Assembly: GCA_900551365.1 (NCBI GenBank) | Contig: URVZ01000030.1 | Location: 1-18,592 of the forward strand | Direction: 5' to 3' | DNA: 18,592 bases | DNA from: an uncultured Collinsella sp. | Lineage (GTDB): Bacteria > Actinomycetota > Coriobacteriia > Coriobacteriales > Coriobacteriaceae | In this document: positions 1 to 5,830 of the stretch, in pieces | How positions within the stretch are numbered: position 1 is the first letter of the stretch | Layout of the letters: each line of letters starts with the position of its first letter | Translations under genes and position numbers: made by a program | Notes under the pieces: model-generated | The model's database searches: none | What the model saw: only the letters and a program-made list of their open reading frames with translations | Told to the model about the DNA's origin: nothing

Positions 1-1
1 C

Positions 2-52
2 AAGGCCGGCTGCCTGATCAACTACAACAAGTTCAAGGCCGCTGCCGAGTAA
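2..52 (+). CDS. C-terminal end of an unidentified protein (partial)
   Basis: The window opens inside a reading frame that ends in TAA at 50-52. The 16 visible residues end in CLINYNKFKAAAE. Codon choice (AAG, GCC, GGC, TGC, CTG, ATC, AAC, TAC, TTC) is the GC-ending, highly biased set seen in clpB and the PTS genes here, which suggests a well-expressed chromosomal gene. Frame 1 is also open (to about position 133), but its codons are far less typical. Too little is visible to name the product. Confidence 0.55.
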   Translation, partial: KAGCLINYNKFKAAAE

Positions 53-67
53 CGCACTTAATTGTCC

Positions 68-141
68 GCCCGGGGCTTACCCTTTCCCGCCCGCTCACGC
101 GCTTCGCGAGGGTCGCGTTCAGGAAAGGGTAAGCCCTGGGC
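68..141. repeat. Large 20-bp-arm inverted repeat
   Basis: Positions 68-87 and 122-141 are complementary over 20 bp with one G-U-compatible difference, enclosing a 34-nt GC-rich loop. The arms carry GGAAAGGGTAAGCC and its complement. The structure starts 16 nt after the stop codon at 52. There is no U-run straight after it, so it is more like an intergenic palindromic repeat or an mRNA 3'-end stabiliser than a classical terminator. Confidence 0.6.
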
Positions 142-198
142 TACATTTCTGCGTTCTCGTTGGGTCTTGAGGGACGCCAATAAATAGACTTGCTTGAT

Positions 199-230
199 GC
201 CGCCTCTGTTAATGGGGCGGCTTCTTTTTT
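199..230 (+). terminator. Rho-independent terminator
   Basis: GCCGCC at 199-204 pairs with GGCGGC at 216-221 (11-nt loop) and is followed by CTTTTTT at 224-230. It reads on the plus strand, about 150 nt after the only plus-strand stop codon nearby (52), so it probably ends that transcript. Confidence 0.6.
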
Positions 231-237
231 GTCGAAA

Positions 238-272
238 ACCGCCACAAAGGGAACAGGCGCCTTTGTGGCGGT
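238..272. repeat. Family A palindrome, copy A1
   Basis: A perfect 13-bp stem, ACCGCCACAAAGG (238-250) with its complement at 260-272, around the 9-nt loop GAACAGGCG. The loop is close to the reverse complement of the CCTGTCC-type loops of the other A copies, so this copy lies in the opposite orientation. It is preceded by GTCGAAA like copies A2 and A3. Confidence 0.8.
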
Positions 273-275
273 CCC

Positions 276-340
276 GTTTATCTCGACCTGTAACATCTGG
301 GCCCCTATTTGACGAGCGGTTGTTACAGATTGAGACAAAC
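276..340. repeat. Family B palindrome, copy B1
   Basis: Arms TCTCGACCTGTAACA (281-295) and TGTTACAGATTGAGA (321-335) are inverted with two differences and a 25-nt spacer. The pairing extends outward into GTTT/AAAC at 276-279 and 337-340. The spacer resembles that of copy B4, so the two are relatives, not just chance palindromes. Confidence 0.75.
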
Positions 341-360
341 GATCGCCGCTGATCATTTCA

Positions 361-415
361 TCTCAATCTGTAACATCTAAGATCGAAAAGGGCCGCTAGA
401 TGTTACAGATCGAGA
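361..415. repeat. Family B palindrome, copy B2
   Basis: Arms TCTCAATCTGTAACATCTA (361-379) and TAGATGTTACAGATCGAGA (397-415) form a 19-bp inverted repeat with one mismatch and a 17-nt loop. B2 and B5 form the short-loop subtype of family B. Confidence 0.8.
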
Positions 416-437
416 CAGTCGAGTGCCAGAGTCGAAA

Positions 438-472
438 ACCACCACAAAGGGGCCTGTCCCTTTCGTGGTGGT
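438..472. repeat. Family A palindrome, copy A2
   Basis: ACCACCACAAAGG at 438-450 pairs with CCTTTCGTGGTGGT at 459-472, leaving one bulged C in the right arm. It is preceded by GTCGAAA and has a CCTGTCC-type loop. It lies 55 bp past the stop codon of the minus-strand gene at 527-1195, so it could fold at the end of that transcript. Confidence 0.75.
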
Positions 473-526
473 GGGGGGCGAGCTCGATGTTGCCGTGCTC
501 GTTGAACGACATTCTAATGAGCGTCC

Positions 527-1195
527 CTACAGGATTTCATCCGGGCTGGCGGGTTTGGTTGTTTTGGGGATGCCGAGTTTGGATGACGCGAAATCGTCAA
601 CATTGTCCTTAATTCCGTCTTTGGTGTAGACAGTGACCATATAGGTGCTGTGTCCGAATTCGCCCTTGTCGCGTGTTGCCCAGGCATCCCAGTAGGCGGC
701 CCCGTTTCGCCCTTTGATTTTTCCGACACGGCGGAGTTCTGTTCGCTTTAATTTCCGGTTGCTATAGATGGTTCGACCGGCTTCCGCGGTGAGCCCGCAC
801 TGTCCAAGCAGCTTGTCGAGGACTTGGTTCATGTGGCGCTCATCGGTGTTTGGTGCGTAGTCGTAGGCGAGGGTGATGGAGTCGAGTGGCTGGTCGTCGA
901 TCAGATAGTTTAGCGCCTGAGGTTCAAGGCAGAAATAGGGGGAGCATCCGTCGACCTTGCCGAGCAACGGTAACTTGGACTGCCAACTTCCGGTGGGAAT
1001 TGCATATTCGTAGAACACGCCACGGCAGACAAAGGAGAGCGAGGTGGCACGCGAGCCGGCGTCGATCATCCCGCAAAGATCGAAGGGCGAGGCGATACCA
1101 AAAGAAAAGGGCGTGATGACGATAAGGAAGAGCATCACGATGGGTATGGCGAGAATGGCGATGACGTTGCGGCCGGTGGAATGAGACGGCTTCAT
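527..1195 (-). CDS. Small membrane-anchored protein of unknown function
   Basis: The protein has 222 residues if it starts at the ATG at 1195-1193, which has GAGGAG five bases upstream. An in-frame TTG at 1213 would add six residues but lacks a clear ribosome site. Residues 1-11 are polar with basic residues, followed by one hydrophobic segment (about 12-36, ILAIPIVMLFLIVITPF), so it is either an N-terminal anchor or an uncleaved signal. The rest is soluble, probably extracytoplasmic, with several cysteines (DLCGMI, FVCRGV, DGCSPYFCLE, GQCGLT) that could form disulfides. No known family was recognised. It is divergent from the gene at 1430-2101 and less biased in codon use than clpB, which suits an accessory gene. 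It is flanked by palindromes A2 and A3. Confidence 0.7.
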   Translation of the reverse strand: MKPSHSTGRNVIAILAIPIVMLFLIVITPFSFGIASPFDLCGMIDAGSRATSLSFVCRGVFYEYAIPTGSWQSKLPLLGKVDGCSPYFCLEPQALNYLIDDQPLDSITLAYDYAPNTDERHMNQVLDKLLGQCGLTAEAGRTIYSNRKLKRTELRRVGKIKGRNGAAYWDAWATRDKGEFGHSTYMVTVYTKDGIKDNVDDFASSKLGIPKTTKPASPDEIL

Positions 1196-1305
1196 ATGCG
1201 CTCCTCGAGACAAAGATCTGTTGAGGATAGGCAGAAATGGATATGTTCAGAGAACAATTCAAGTTTAATCTCATGGCGCGAGATGGTCGACCGTTAGCGT
1301 CGAAA

Positions 1306-1340
1306 ACCACCACAAAGGTGCCTGTCCCCTTTGTGGTGGT
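1306..1340. repeat. Family A palindrome, copy A3
   Basis: A perfect 13-bp stem, ACCACCACAAAGG (1306-1318) with its complement at 1328-1340, around the 9-nt loop TGCCTGTCC. GTCGAAA precedes it. It sits between the two divergent membrane-protein genes, where it must overlap or neighbour their promoters. Confidence 0.85.
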
Positions 1341-1429
1341 GAGGAGCGCGCGGCTTCTTTTGGTAATAGTGTTAGCTGGCGGTATCATTAGTGCAGGTGG
1401 CGAAGGTTTGCATTGTGGGGTGTTTTGCC

Positions 1430-2101
1430 GTGAGCCGTTCTGCCCGTATTGGATTGATTGTCTTGGCGCTTGCGATCGCTGTGGTTGGCGCGGGCGCTGT
1501 CGGTATGGCATTTCTACCTGCTGCGGTGACGGAGCCGTTGGTCAAGCCTGTGGCTCAATCTGTCGAACTTCTGACCGGCGACGACAAGCCCGAGACCATT
1601 ACCGTTGATTTTGATGAGCAGCCGGCTGTGCTGGGTATTAGCAATTATCCGAGTATTCAGCTTGGGGCCATGCGCTATACCACGGATACAAGCCTGATCG
1701 ATAGGGCGTCCGAGCTACTCAAGGGCAAAACATTTAAGCGTTGGTACGGATATGCGTCCTATCGGGCAAAAGCGAACGACATGGTTGGCGGATGCCACTC
1801 TTCCATCGAGCTGGACACTGCAAACGGCGCAAAGTTATGTGATGTCTCGTACGATCCGGGTTACGAGGGCAATGAGGGTCCGGGTATTTACATCATGGCC
1901 GGCGATGCAGCCTATGTCATGGAGGGCGACCAGGCCGAGCTCAACGATTTTATGGGTCAGTGTATCCAAGATGCCTATGAACAGACCTGCTTGCCCGACC
2001 CGCAGACTGCACGCGATAGTGGGTCTGCCCGTATATGGCTCTTCGAGGATGAGATGCCCTGGAGCGGCGAATCGGGAAGCACGGGTTCGGCAAGTAAATA
2101 G
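1430..2101 (+). CDS. Small membrane-anchored protein of unknown function
   Basis: From the GTG at 1430 the product has 223 residues; GGGGTG lies seven bases upstream. Other in-frame GTG starts at 1391, 1397 and 1415 (GAAGG upstream of the last) are possible, so the start is uncertain. The 1430 start gives a short basic head (SRSAR) and then one hydrophobic segment (IGLIVLALAIAVVGAGAVG), typical of a membrane anchor. The remaining region is acidic and probably outside the cell, with cysteines in MVGGCHSS, AKLCDVS, GQCIQ and QTCLP. The C-terminus is Ser/Gly-rich. No family was recognised, and I see no convincing similarity to the divergent neighbour beyond shared topology. The stop codon is followed within 8 bp by palindrome A4. 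Confidence 0.7.
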   Translation: MSRSARIGLIVLALAIAVVGAGAVGMAFLPAAVTEPLVKPVAQSVELLTGDDKPETITVDFDEQPAVLGISNYPSIQLGAMRYTTDTSLIDRASELLKGKTFKRWYGYASYRAKANDMVGGCHSSIELDTANGAKLCDVSYDPGYEGNEGPGIYIMAGDAAYVMEGDQAELNDFMGQCIQDAYEQTCLPDPQTARDSGSARIWLFEDEMPWSGESGSTGSASK

Positions 2102-2108
2102 AGACTGC

Positions 2109-2145
2109 AACCACCACAAAGGTACCCGTCCCCTTTGTAGTAGTT
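2109..2145. repeat. Family A palindrome, copy A4
   Basis: AACCACCACAAAGG (2109-2122) pairs with CCTTTGTAGTAGTT (2132-2145) with two mismatches and a 9-nt loop (TACCCGTCC). It begins 8 nt after the stop codon at 2101, so it would fold in the 3' end of that transcript. It is the most diverged A copy. Confidence 0.75.
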
Positions 2146-2154
2146 CTCGGTTTG

Positions 2155-2209
2155 TCTCGATCTGTAACATCTTGGCCGCTAAAAGTGGGCCTGGTGTTAC
2201 AGATTTAGA
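2155..2209. repeat. Family B palindrome, copy B3
   Basis: TCTCGATCTGTAACA (2155-2169) and TGTTACAGATTTAGA (2195-2209) form an inverted repeat with two mismatches and a 25-nt spacer. The spacer length matches B1 and B4, but the spacer sequence differs. Confidence 0.7.
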
Positions 2210-2235
2210 TTTTCGATTCGGGTGTCTTCTGTTTG

Positions 2236-2290
2236 TCTCAATCTGTAACAGATAGGGCCCTATTTGCCGAGTAGTTGTTACAGATTTAGA
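2236..2290. repeat. Family B palindrome, copy B4
   Basis: TCTCAATCTGTAACA (2236-2250) and TGTTACAGATTTAGA (2276-2290) are inverted around a 25-nt spacer that resembles the B1 spacer (shared GGGCCCTATTTG-type core). Pairing extends into GTTT and AAAC outside. Confidence 0.75.
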
Positions 2291-2315
2291 TAAACGGGCG
2301 CCGCTGAGCATTTCA

Positions 2316-2370
2316 TCTCGATCTGTAACATCTAGGATCAAAAATGGCTGCTAGATGTTACAGATCGAGA
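2316..2370. repeat. Family B palindrome, copy B5
   Basis: A perfect 19-bp inverted repeat: TCTCGATCTGTAACATCTA at 2316-2334 and its complement at 2352-2370, with a 17-nt loop. It is the cleanest B copy and a good query for finding the family elsewhere. Confidence 0.85.
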
Positions 2371-2434
2371 CGGTAGTGCGCCTGGGCAGCGGCGGGCTGA
2401 CATCTCAGTACCCTATCTCTTAATCACTCAGAAA

Positions 2435-2470
2435 ATCTTATATATAGAGACTTAGATTCGTGTATAAGAT
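2435..2470. promoter_or_regulatory. AT-rich inverted repeat upstream of clpB
   Basis: ATCTTATA (2435-2442) and TATAAGAT (2463-2470) are exact inverted arms 20 nt apart, about 80 bp before the clpB start. The right arm could serve as a -10 hexamer (TATAAG). No CIRCE site (TTAGCACTC/GAGTGCTAA) and no HAIR site (CTTGAGT/ACTCAAG) is present here. This repeat is therefore the only visible candidate for a clpB operator or promoter in the leader. The role is inferred. Confidence 0.4.
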
Positions 2471-2548
2471 CGCGCAAAGCTGGCAACAATACTTCTCGAA
2501 CAACGTGAAGCCGCCCCGTAGGGCGGCCGCCCCAAGAGAGGTGATTCC

Positions 2549-5176
2549 ATGAGAATCGATAAGCTAGCAATGACGTCGCGCGAGGCGCTGCAGACCGCCA
2601 TGAGCACGGCTGCCGATGCGCAGGCCGGCGCGGTGGAGCCGATTCATCTGCTGTCTGCCCTGCTCGGTGCCGGCGAGCGCAATATCTCCGTGATCATAGA
2701 GCGCATTGGTGCCGACCCGGCTCAGCTCGCACGCTCCACGCAAGATGCCATCGACCACGCGCCCAAGGTTTCGGGCGAGGGCCAGCAGATGGGCCTGTCC
2801 AACGAGCTCGTCCGCGTCATCGAAAAGGCCGAGAAGAAGGCCACCAAGATGGGCGACAGCTTTGTGGTGACCGAGCATCTGCTGATGGCGCTTGCCGAGG
2901 ACAAGGGCGAGGCGGGCCGCGTGCTGCGCGACGCCGGCGTCACCAAGGAGCGTATCGAGCAGGTCTACGAGGAGCTGCGTGGCGATGACCGCGTGACGTC
3001 CGCCGAGGACAAGACCCAGTTTGAGGCGCTGGAACAGTACGGCCGCAATATCTGCGACCTTGCCCGCGCCGGCAAGCTCGACCCGGTCATTGGCCGTACC
3101 GACGAGATCCGTCGCACCATTCAGGTCCTGTCCCGCCGCACCAAGAACAACCCCGTGCTCATCGGCGAGCCGGGTGTCGGCAAGACGGCCATCGTCGAGG
3201 GCATCGCCCAGCGTATCGTGGCTGGCGACGTGCCGAGCACGCTGCGCGACCGCGACCTCATCGAGCTCGACATGAGCGCGCTGGTCGCCGGCGCCAAGTA
3301 CCGCGGCGAGTTCGAGGACCGCTTGAAGGCTGTGCTCAAGGAGGTACAGAAGTCCGAAGGCAAGGTCATCCTGTTCATCGATGAGCTCCACACCATCGTG
3401 GGCGCGGGTGCCACCGAGGGCTCCATGGACGCCGGCAACATCCTCAAGCCGGCGCTCGCCCGTGGCGACCTGCACGCGATTGGCGCGACCACGCTCGACG
3501 AATACCGCAAGTACATCGAGAAGGACGCGGCGCTCGCCCGTCGTTTCCAGACCGTGATGGTCTCCGAGCCTACCGTCGAGGACACCATTTCGATCCTGCG
3601 TGGCCTCAAGGAGAAGTACGAGATCTTCCACGGTGTGCATATCACCGATAGCGCGCTCGTGGCAGCTGCCGACCTCTCCGATCGCTACATCGCCGACCGC
3701 TTCCTGCCCGACAAGGCCATCGATTTGGTCGATGAGGCGGCAAGCCGCCTGCGCATGGAACTCGACAGCATGCCGGTCGAGATCGACGCCACCACGCGTC
3801 AGCTCACTCAGCTGCAGATCGAGGAACAGGCGCTCATGAAAGAGACCGATGACGCCTCCAAGGAGCGTCTGGAGGCCCTGCGCCAGGAGATTGCCGAGGT
3901 CCAGGAAAAACTCAACGTGCAAAAGGCCGGCTGGCTCAACCAGAAGAACGCCATTGACCACGTGCAGGAGCTTAAGAGCCAGCTTGACGAGGCCAAGAGC
4001 GAAGAGGAGCGCGCGACGCGCAACGGCGATCTGGGCCGTGCGTCCGAGCTGCGCTACGCCGTGATCCCGGGCCTGCAGCAGCAGATTCAGGAGTCCGAGG
4101 CCGCGCTCGAGGCGCAAAAGGAGCAGAATGGCGAAGGCCTCAACGAGCAGGTGACCTCCGATGAGATTGCCGAGGTCGTAAGCGCCTGGACCGGCGTACC
4201 CGTGTCCAAGATGATGCAGGGCGAACTCGACAAGCTCAAGGGCCTGGAGGGCGAGCTGCACAAGCGCGTTATCGGCCAGGACGAGGCCGTCTCCGCTGTC
4301 GCCGCGGCCGTGCGCCGCAGCCGCGCGGGCCTCTCCGATCCGGACAAGCCCATCGGCAGCTTCTTCTTCCTGGGCCCCACCGGCGTAGGCAAGACCGAGC
4401 TCGCCAAGGCGCTGGCCGAGTGCCTGTTCGACGACGAGCGCGCGCTCGTGCGTATCGACATGTCCGAGTACATGGAGAAGTTCAGCGTCCAGCGTCTGAT
4501 CGGTGCGCCCCCGGGATACGTGGGTTACGACGAGGGCGGCCAGCTCACCGAGGCCGTGCGCCGTCGTCCGTACTCCGTGATCCTGCTCGACGAGATGGAG
4601 AAGGCTCACCCGGATGTCTTCAACGTGCTGTTGCAGGTGCTTGACGACGGTCGTCTGACCGATGGCCAGGGTCGCCAGGTGTCCTTCAAGAACACGATCA
4701 TCATCATGACGAGCAACGTGGGCTCCAAGGCTATCGCCGAGCTTTCCGGCAAGGACGAGGAGGAGATGCGCCATCAGGTCGACGCGGCCATGGCTCAGAC
4801 CTTCCGCCCCGAGTTCCTCAACCGTATCGATGACATCGTGGTGTTCCATCCGCTCGACATGGCGCAGATCGAGAAGATCGTCGACATCCAGCTTGCCGAC
4901 GTCCGCGCGCGTCTGGCCAAGGAGCGCATGACGCTTGCCATCACCCCGGCGGCCAAGCAGATGCTCGCCGTGGGCGGCTTGGACCCGGTCTTTGGTGCCC
5001 GTCCGCTCAAGCGCCTGGTCCAGCGCGAGGTCGTGGATGCCATCGCGGCCGCCATTATCGACGGCACGGTGCGCGAGGGCGATCAGGTGACGGTCGATGT
5101 CGACAAGGACGGCGGCTTTACCGTCGTGTGCGACAACACGCCGGCGGCCACCTACGAGGTCCCCGACGCCGAGTAG
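2549..5176 (+). CDS. clpB: ClpB-type AAA+ disaggregase chaperone
   Basis: ClpB is a hexameric cytoplasmic ATPase that threads proteins out of aggregates, working with DnaK/DnaJ/GrpE. The 875 residues fit the family (about 860-880). In order: an N-terminal Clp repeat domain (about 1-145), a first AAA+ module with Walker A GEPGVGKT at 206-213 and Walker B FIDE ending D278-E279, and a long coiled-coil middle domain (about 400-530) rich in Glu, Lys and Gln. Then come a second AAA+ module with GPTGVGKT at 609-616 and LLDE ending D681-E682, and the C-terminal small domain. The middle domain separates it from ClpA and ClpC, and I see no ClpP-docking IGF-type loop. The ATG at 2549 has AGAGGTG just upstream. 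It is monocistronic, with a strong terminator at 5224-5258. Confidence 0.97.
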   Translation: MRIDKLAMTSREALQTAMSTAADAQAGAVEPIHLLSALLGAGERNISVIIERIGADPAQLARSTQDAIDHAPKVSGEGQQMGLSNELVRVIEKAEKKATKMGDSFVVTEHLLMALAEDKGEAGRVLRDAGVTKERIEQVYEELRGDDRVTSAEDKTQFEALEQYGRNICDLARAGKLDPVIGRTDEIRRTIQVLSRRTKNNPVLIGEPGVGKTAIVEGIAQRIVAGDVPSTLRDRDLIELDMSALVAGAKYRGEFEDRLKAVLKEVQKSEGKVILFIDELHTIVGAGATEGSMDAGNILKPALARGDLHAIGATTLDEYRKYIEKDAALARRFQTVMVSEPTVEDTISILRGLKEKYEIFHGVHITDSALVAAADLSDRYIADRFLPDKAIDLVDEAASRLRMELDSMPVEIDATTRQLTQLQIEEQALMKETDDASKERLEALRQEIAEVQEKLNVQKAGWLNQKNAIDHVQELKSQLDEAKSEEERATRNGDLGRASELRYAVIPGLQQQIQESEAALEAQKEQNGEGLNEQVTSDEIAEVVSAWTGVPVSKMMQGELDKLKGLEGELHKRVIGQDEAVSAVAAAVRRSRAGLSDPDKPIGSFFFLGPTGVGKTELAKALAECLFDDERALVRIDMSEYMEKFSVQRLIGAPPGYVGYDEGGQLTEAVRRRPYSVILLDEMEKAHPDVFNVLLQVLDDGRLTDGQGRQVSFKNTIIIMTSNVGSKAIAELSGKDEEEMRHQVDAAMAQTFRPEFLNRIDDIVVFHPLDMAQIEKIVDIQLADVRARLAKERMTLAITPAAKQMLAVGGLDPVFGARPLKRLVQREVVDAIAAAIIDGTVREGDQVTVDVDKDGGFTVVCDNTPAATYEVPDAE

Positions 5177-5223
5177 ATTTATGGGACATGCCTTAAAATC
5201 TGCCAGCAGTCTCTAAACGCCAA

Positions 5224-5258
5224 GGGCGGCGGATCCAATTGGGTCCGCCGCCCTTTTT
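5224..5258 (+). terminator. clpB terminator
   Basis: A 13-bp GC-rich stem (GGGCGGCGGATCC at 5224-5236 with GGGTCCGCCGCCC at 5241-5253, one G-U pair), an AATT loop and a TTTTT tail. It begins 47 nt after the clpB stop codon. Confidence 0.92.
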
Positions 5259-5310
5259 CGTGCGACAATCGATGGTGTTGAACATGAGTACATGGCAAGG
5301 AGCTATGCAG

Positions 5311-5496
5311 ATGAAAGACGAGAACAAGACGAATGCACCGGCGACCGATGCCGCACCCAAGCCTGCGCCTAAGCCGGCGCCTAAGCCGCGCGACCCCTAT
5401 ATCCGTGCCGAGAACGAGGACGACGACGGCTACGACCCCTACAGCGACCGACGACCCGAGCGCGAGCCAATGTTCGAAGCCGACCCGTGGCGCTAA
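5311..5496 (+). CDS. Small Lys-Pro-rich acidic protein, unknown function
   Basis: A 61-residue hydrophilic protein. The ATG at 5311 is chosen because AAGGAG lies eight bases upstream; the upstream in-frame ATGs at 5284 and 5305 lack correct spacing. The N-terminal half has a PKPAPKPAPKPRDP repeat, and the C-terminal half is rich in Asp, Glu and Arg (ENEDDDGYDPYSDRRPERE). It has no membrane segment or cysteine. It looks intrinsically disordered. The family was not recognised; coding status rests on the ribosome site and biased codons. It sits between the clpB terminator and the C-family hairpin. Confidence 0.6.
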   Translation: MKDENKTNAPATDAAPKPAPKPAPKPRDPYIRAENEDDDGYDPYSDRRPEREPMFEADPWR

Positions 5497-5520
5497 GTGC
5501 CACCCAAAAGGCCACCAATA

Positions 5521-5587
5521 AGTTGCGGTGAAATAGGGACTGTTTTGCGGTTTGACCAGCAAAAACAGTCCCTATTTCACCGCAACT
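5521..5587. repeat. Family C palindrome with 26-bp perfect arms
   Basis: Positions 5521-5546 and 5562-5587 are exact reverse complements (26 bp) around a 15-nt loop. The arms contain GGTGAAATAGGGACTGTTTT. This stem is too long and perfect to be chance. It starts 24 bp after the stop codon at 5496 and could end that transcript, but there is no U-run, so it is better regarded as a mobile or REP-like palindrome distinct in sequence from families A and B. Confidence 0.85.
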
Positions 5588-5637
5588 GCGTTAGGGATTT
5601 TTCTGCAGGGGGAGGGTAGTCAAAAAAGCCCCGTCCC

Positions 5638-5661
5638 AAATTGACTGCCAAATTGACTGCT
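5638..5661 (+). repeat. 12-bp tandem repeat
   Basis: AAATTGACTGCC (5638-5649) is followed directly by AAATTGACTGCT (5650-5661), 11 of 12 identical. The flanks CCCCG and CGGGG pair, so the pair sits in the loop of a weak hairpin. The rest of the interval 5588-5733 shows nothing else that I can name. Confidence 0.5.
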
Positions 5662-5733
5662 CGGGGAGTCGCATTCGAGCTCGGTTGTCCTCTTAGCCAC
5701 TCGATATCCTTCGGAGCAATAACGGTGATAAAA

Positions 5734-5822
5734 CTTGCTTAAGTGTTAATCAAGCTACACACAATCTTGCTCTCTAATTAATCAAGAATCGGTATAATTT
5801 TGATTAGCTAGAGAGCAAGATT
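5734..5822 (+). promoter_or_regulatory. Promoter embedded in a large inverted repeat, with an extra half-site
   Basis: Positions 5763-5784 and 5801-5822 are inverted over 22 bp with two mismatches. Between them lies a perfect -10 hexamer TATAAT (5793-5798). Upstream, CTTGCT-N6-TTAATCAAG occurs twice in direct orientation, at 5734-5754 and 5766-5786, exactly 32 bp apart (about three helical turns). The right inverted arm ends 8 bp before the ATG at 5831. A protein bound to the repeats would block the promoter, so this looks like an operator. No good -35 box is visible at 17 bp spacing. Confidence 0.65.
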
Positions 5823-5830
5823 GGAGAATC

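Larger units (their letters stand above)
276..419 (+). repeat. 144-bp composite repeat, left copy (B1+B2)
   Basis: This block holds palindromes B1 and B2. It aligns without gaps to 2231-2374: by hand count 123 of 144 positions match (about 85%). Both copies are in the same orientation. Together they flank the two small membrane-protein genes as direct repeats about 1.95 kb apart. Confidence 0.8.
2231..2374 (+). repeat. 144-bp composite repeat, right copy (B4+B5)
   Basis: This is the gap-free counterpart of 276-419, in the same orientation. It contains B4 and B5 and the shared joining segment CCGCTGAGCATTTCATCTCG (in the left copy the same segment differs at two bases). Differences are spread along the block, and most B-arm bases are conserved, which suggests selection or recombination on the palindromes. 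Confidence 0.8.

Noticed and set aside
238..2374. Repeat field as a CRISPR array
   Set aside because: The units are palindromes of two families at irregular spacing with genes between them, there are no uniform spacers and no cas genes.
2564..4849. Long minus-strand open frame (761 codons) opposite clpB
   Set aside because: It is a shadow of the GC-biased clpB codons; the translation is low-complexity Leu/His/Gly/Ala-rich with no family pattern.
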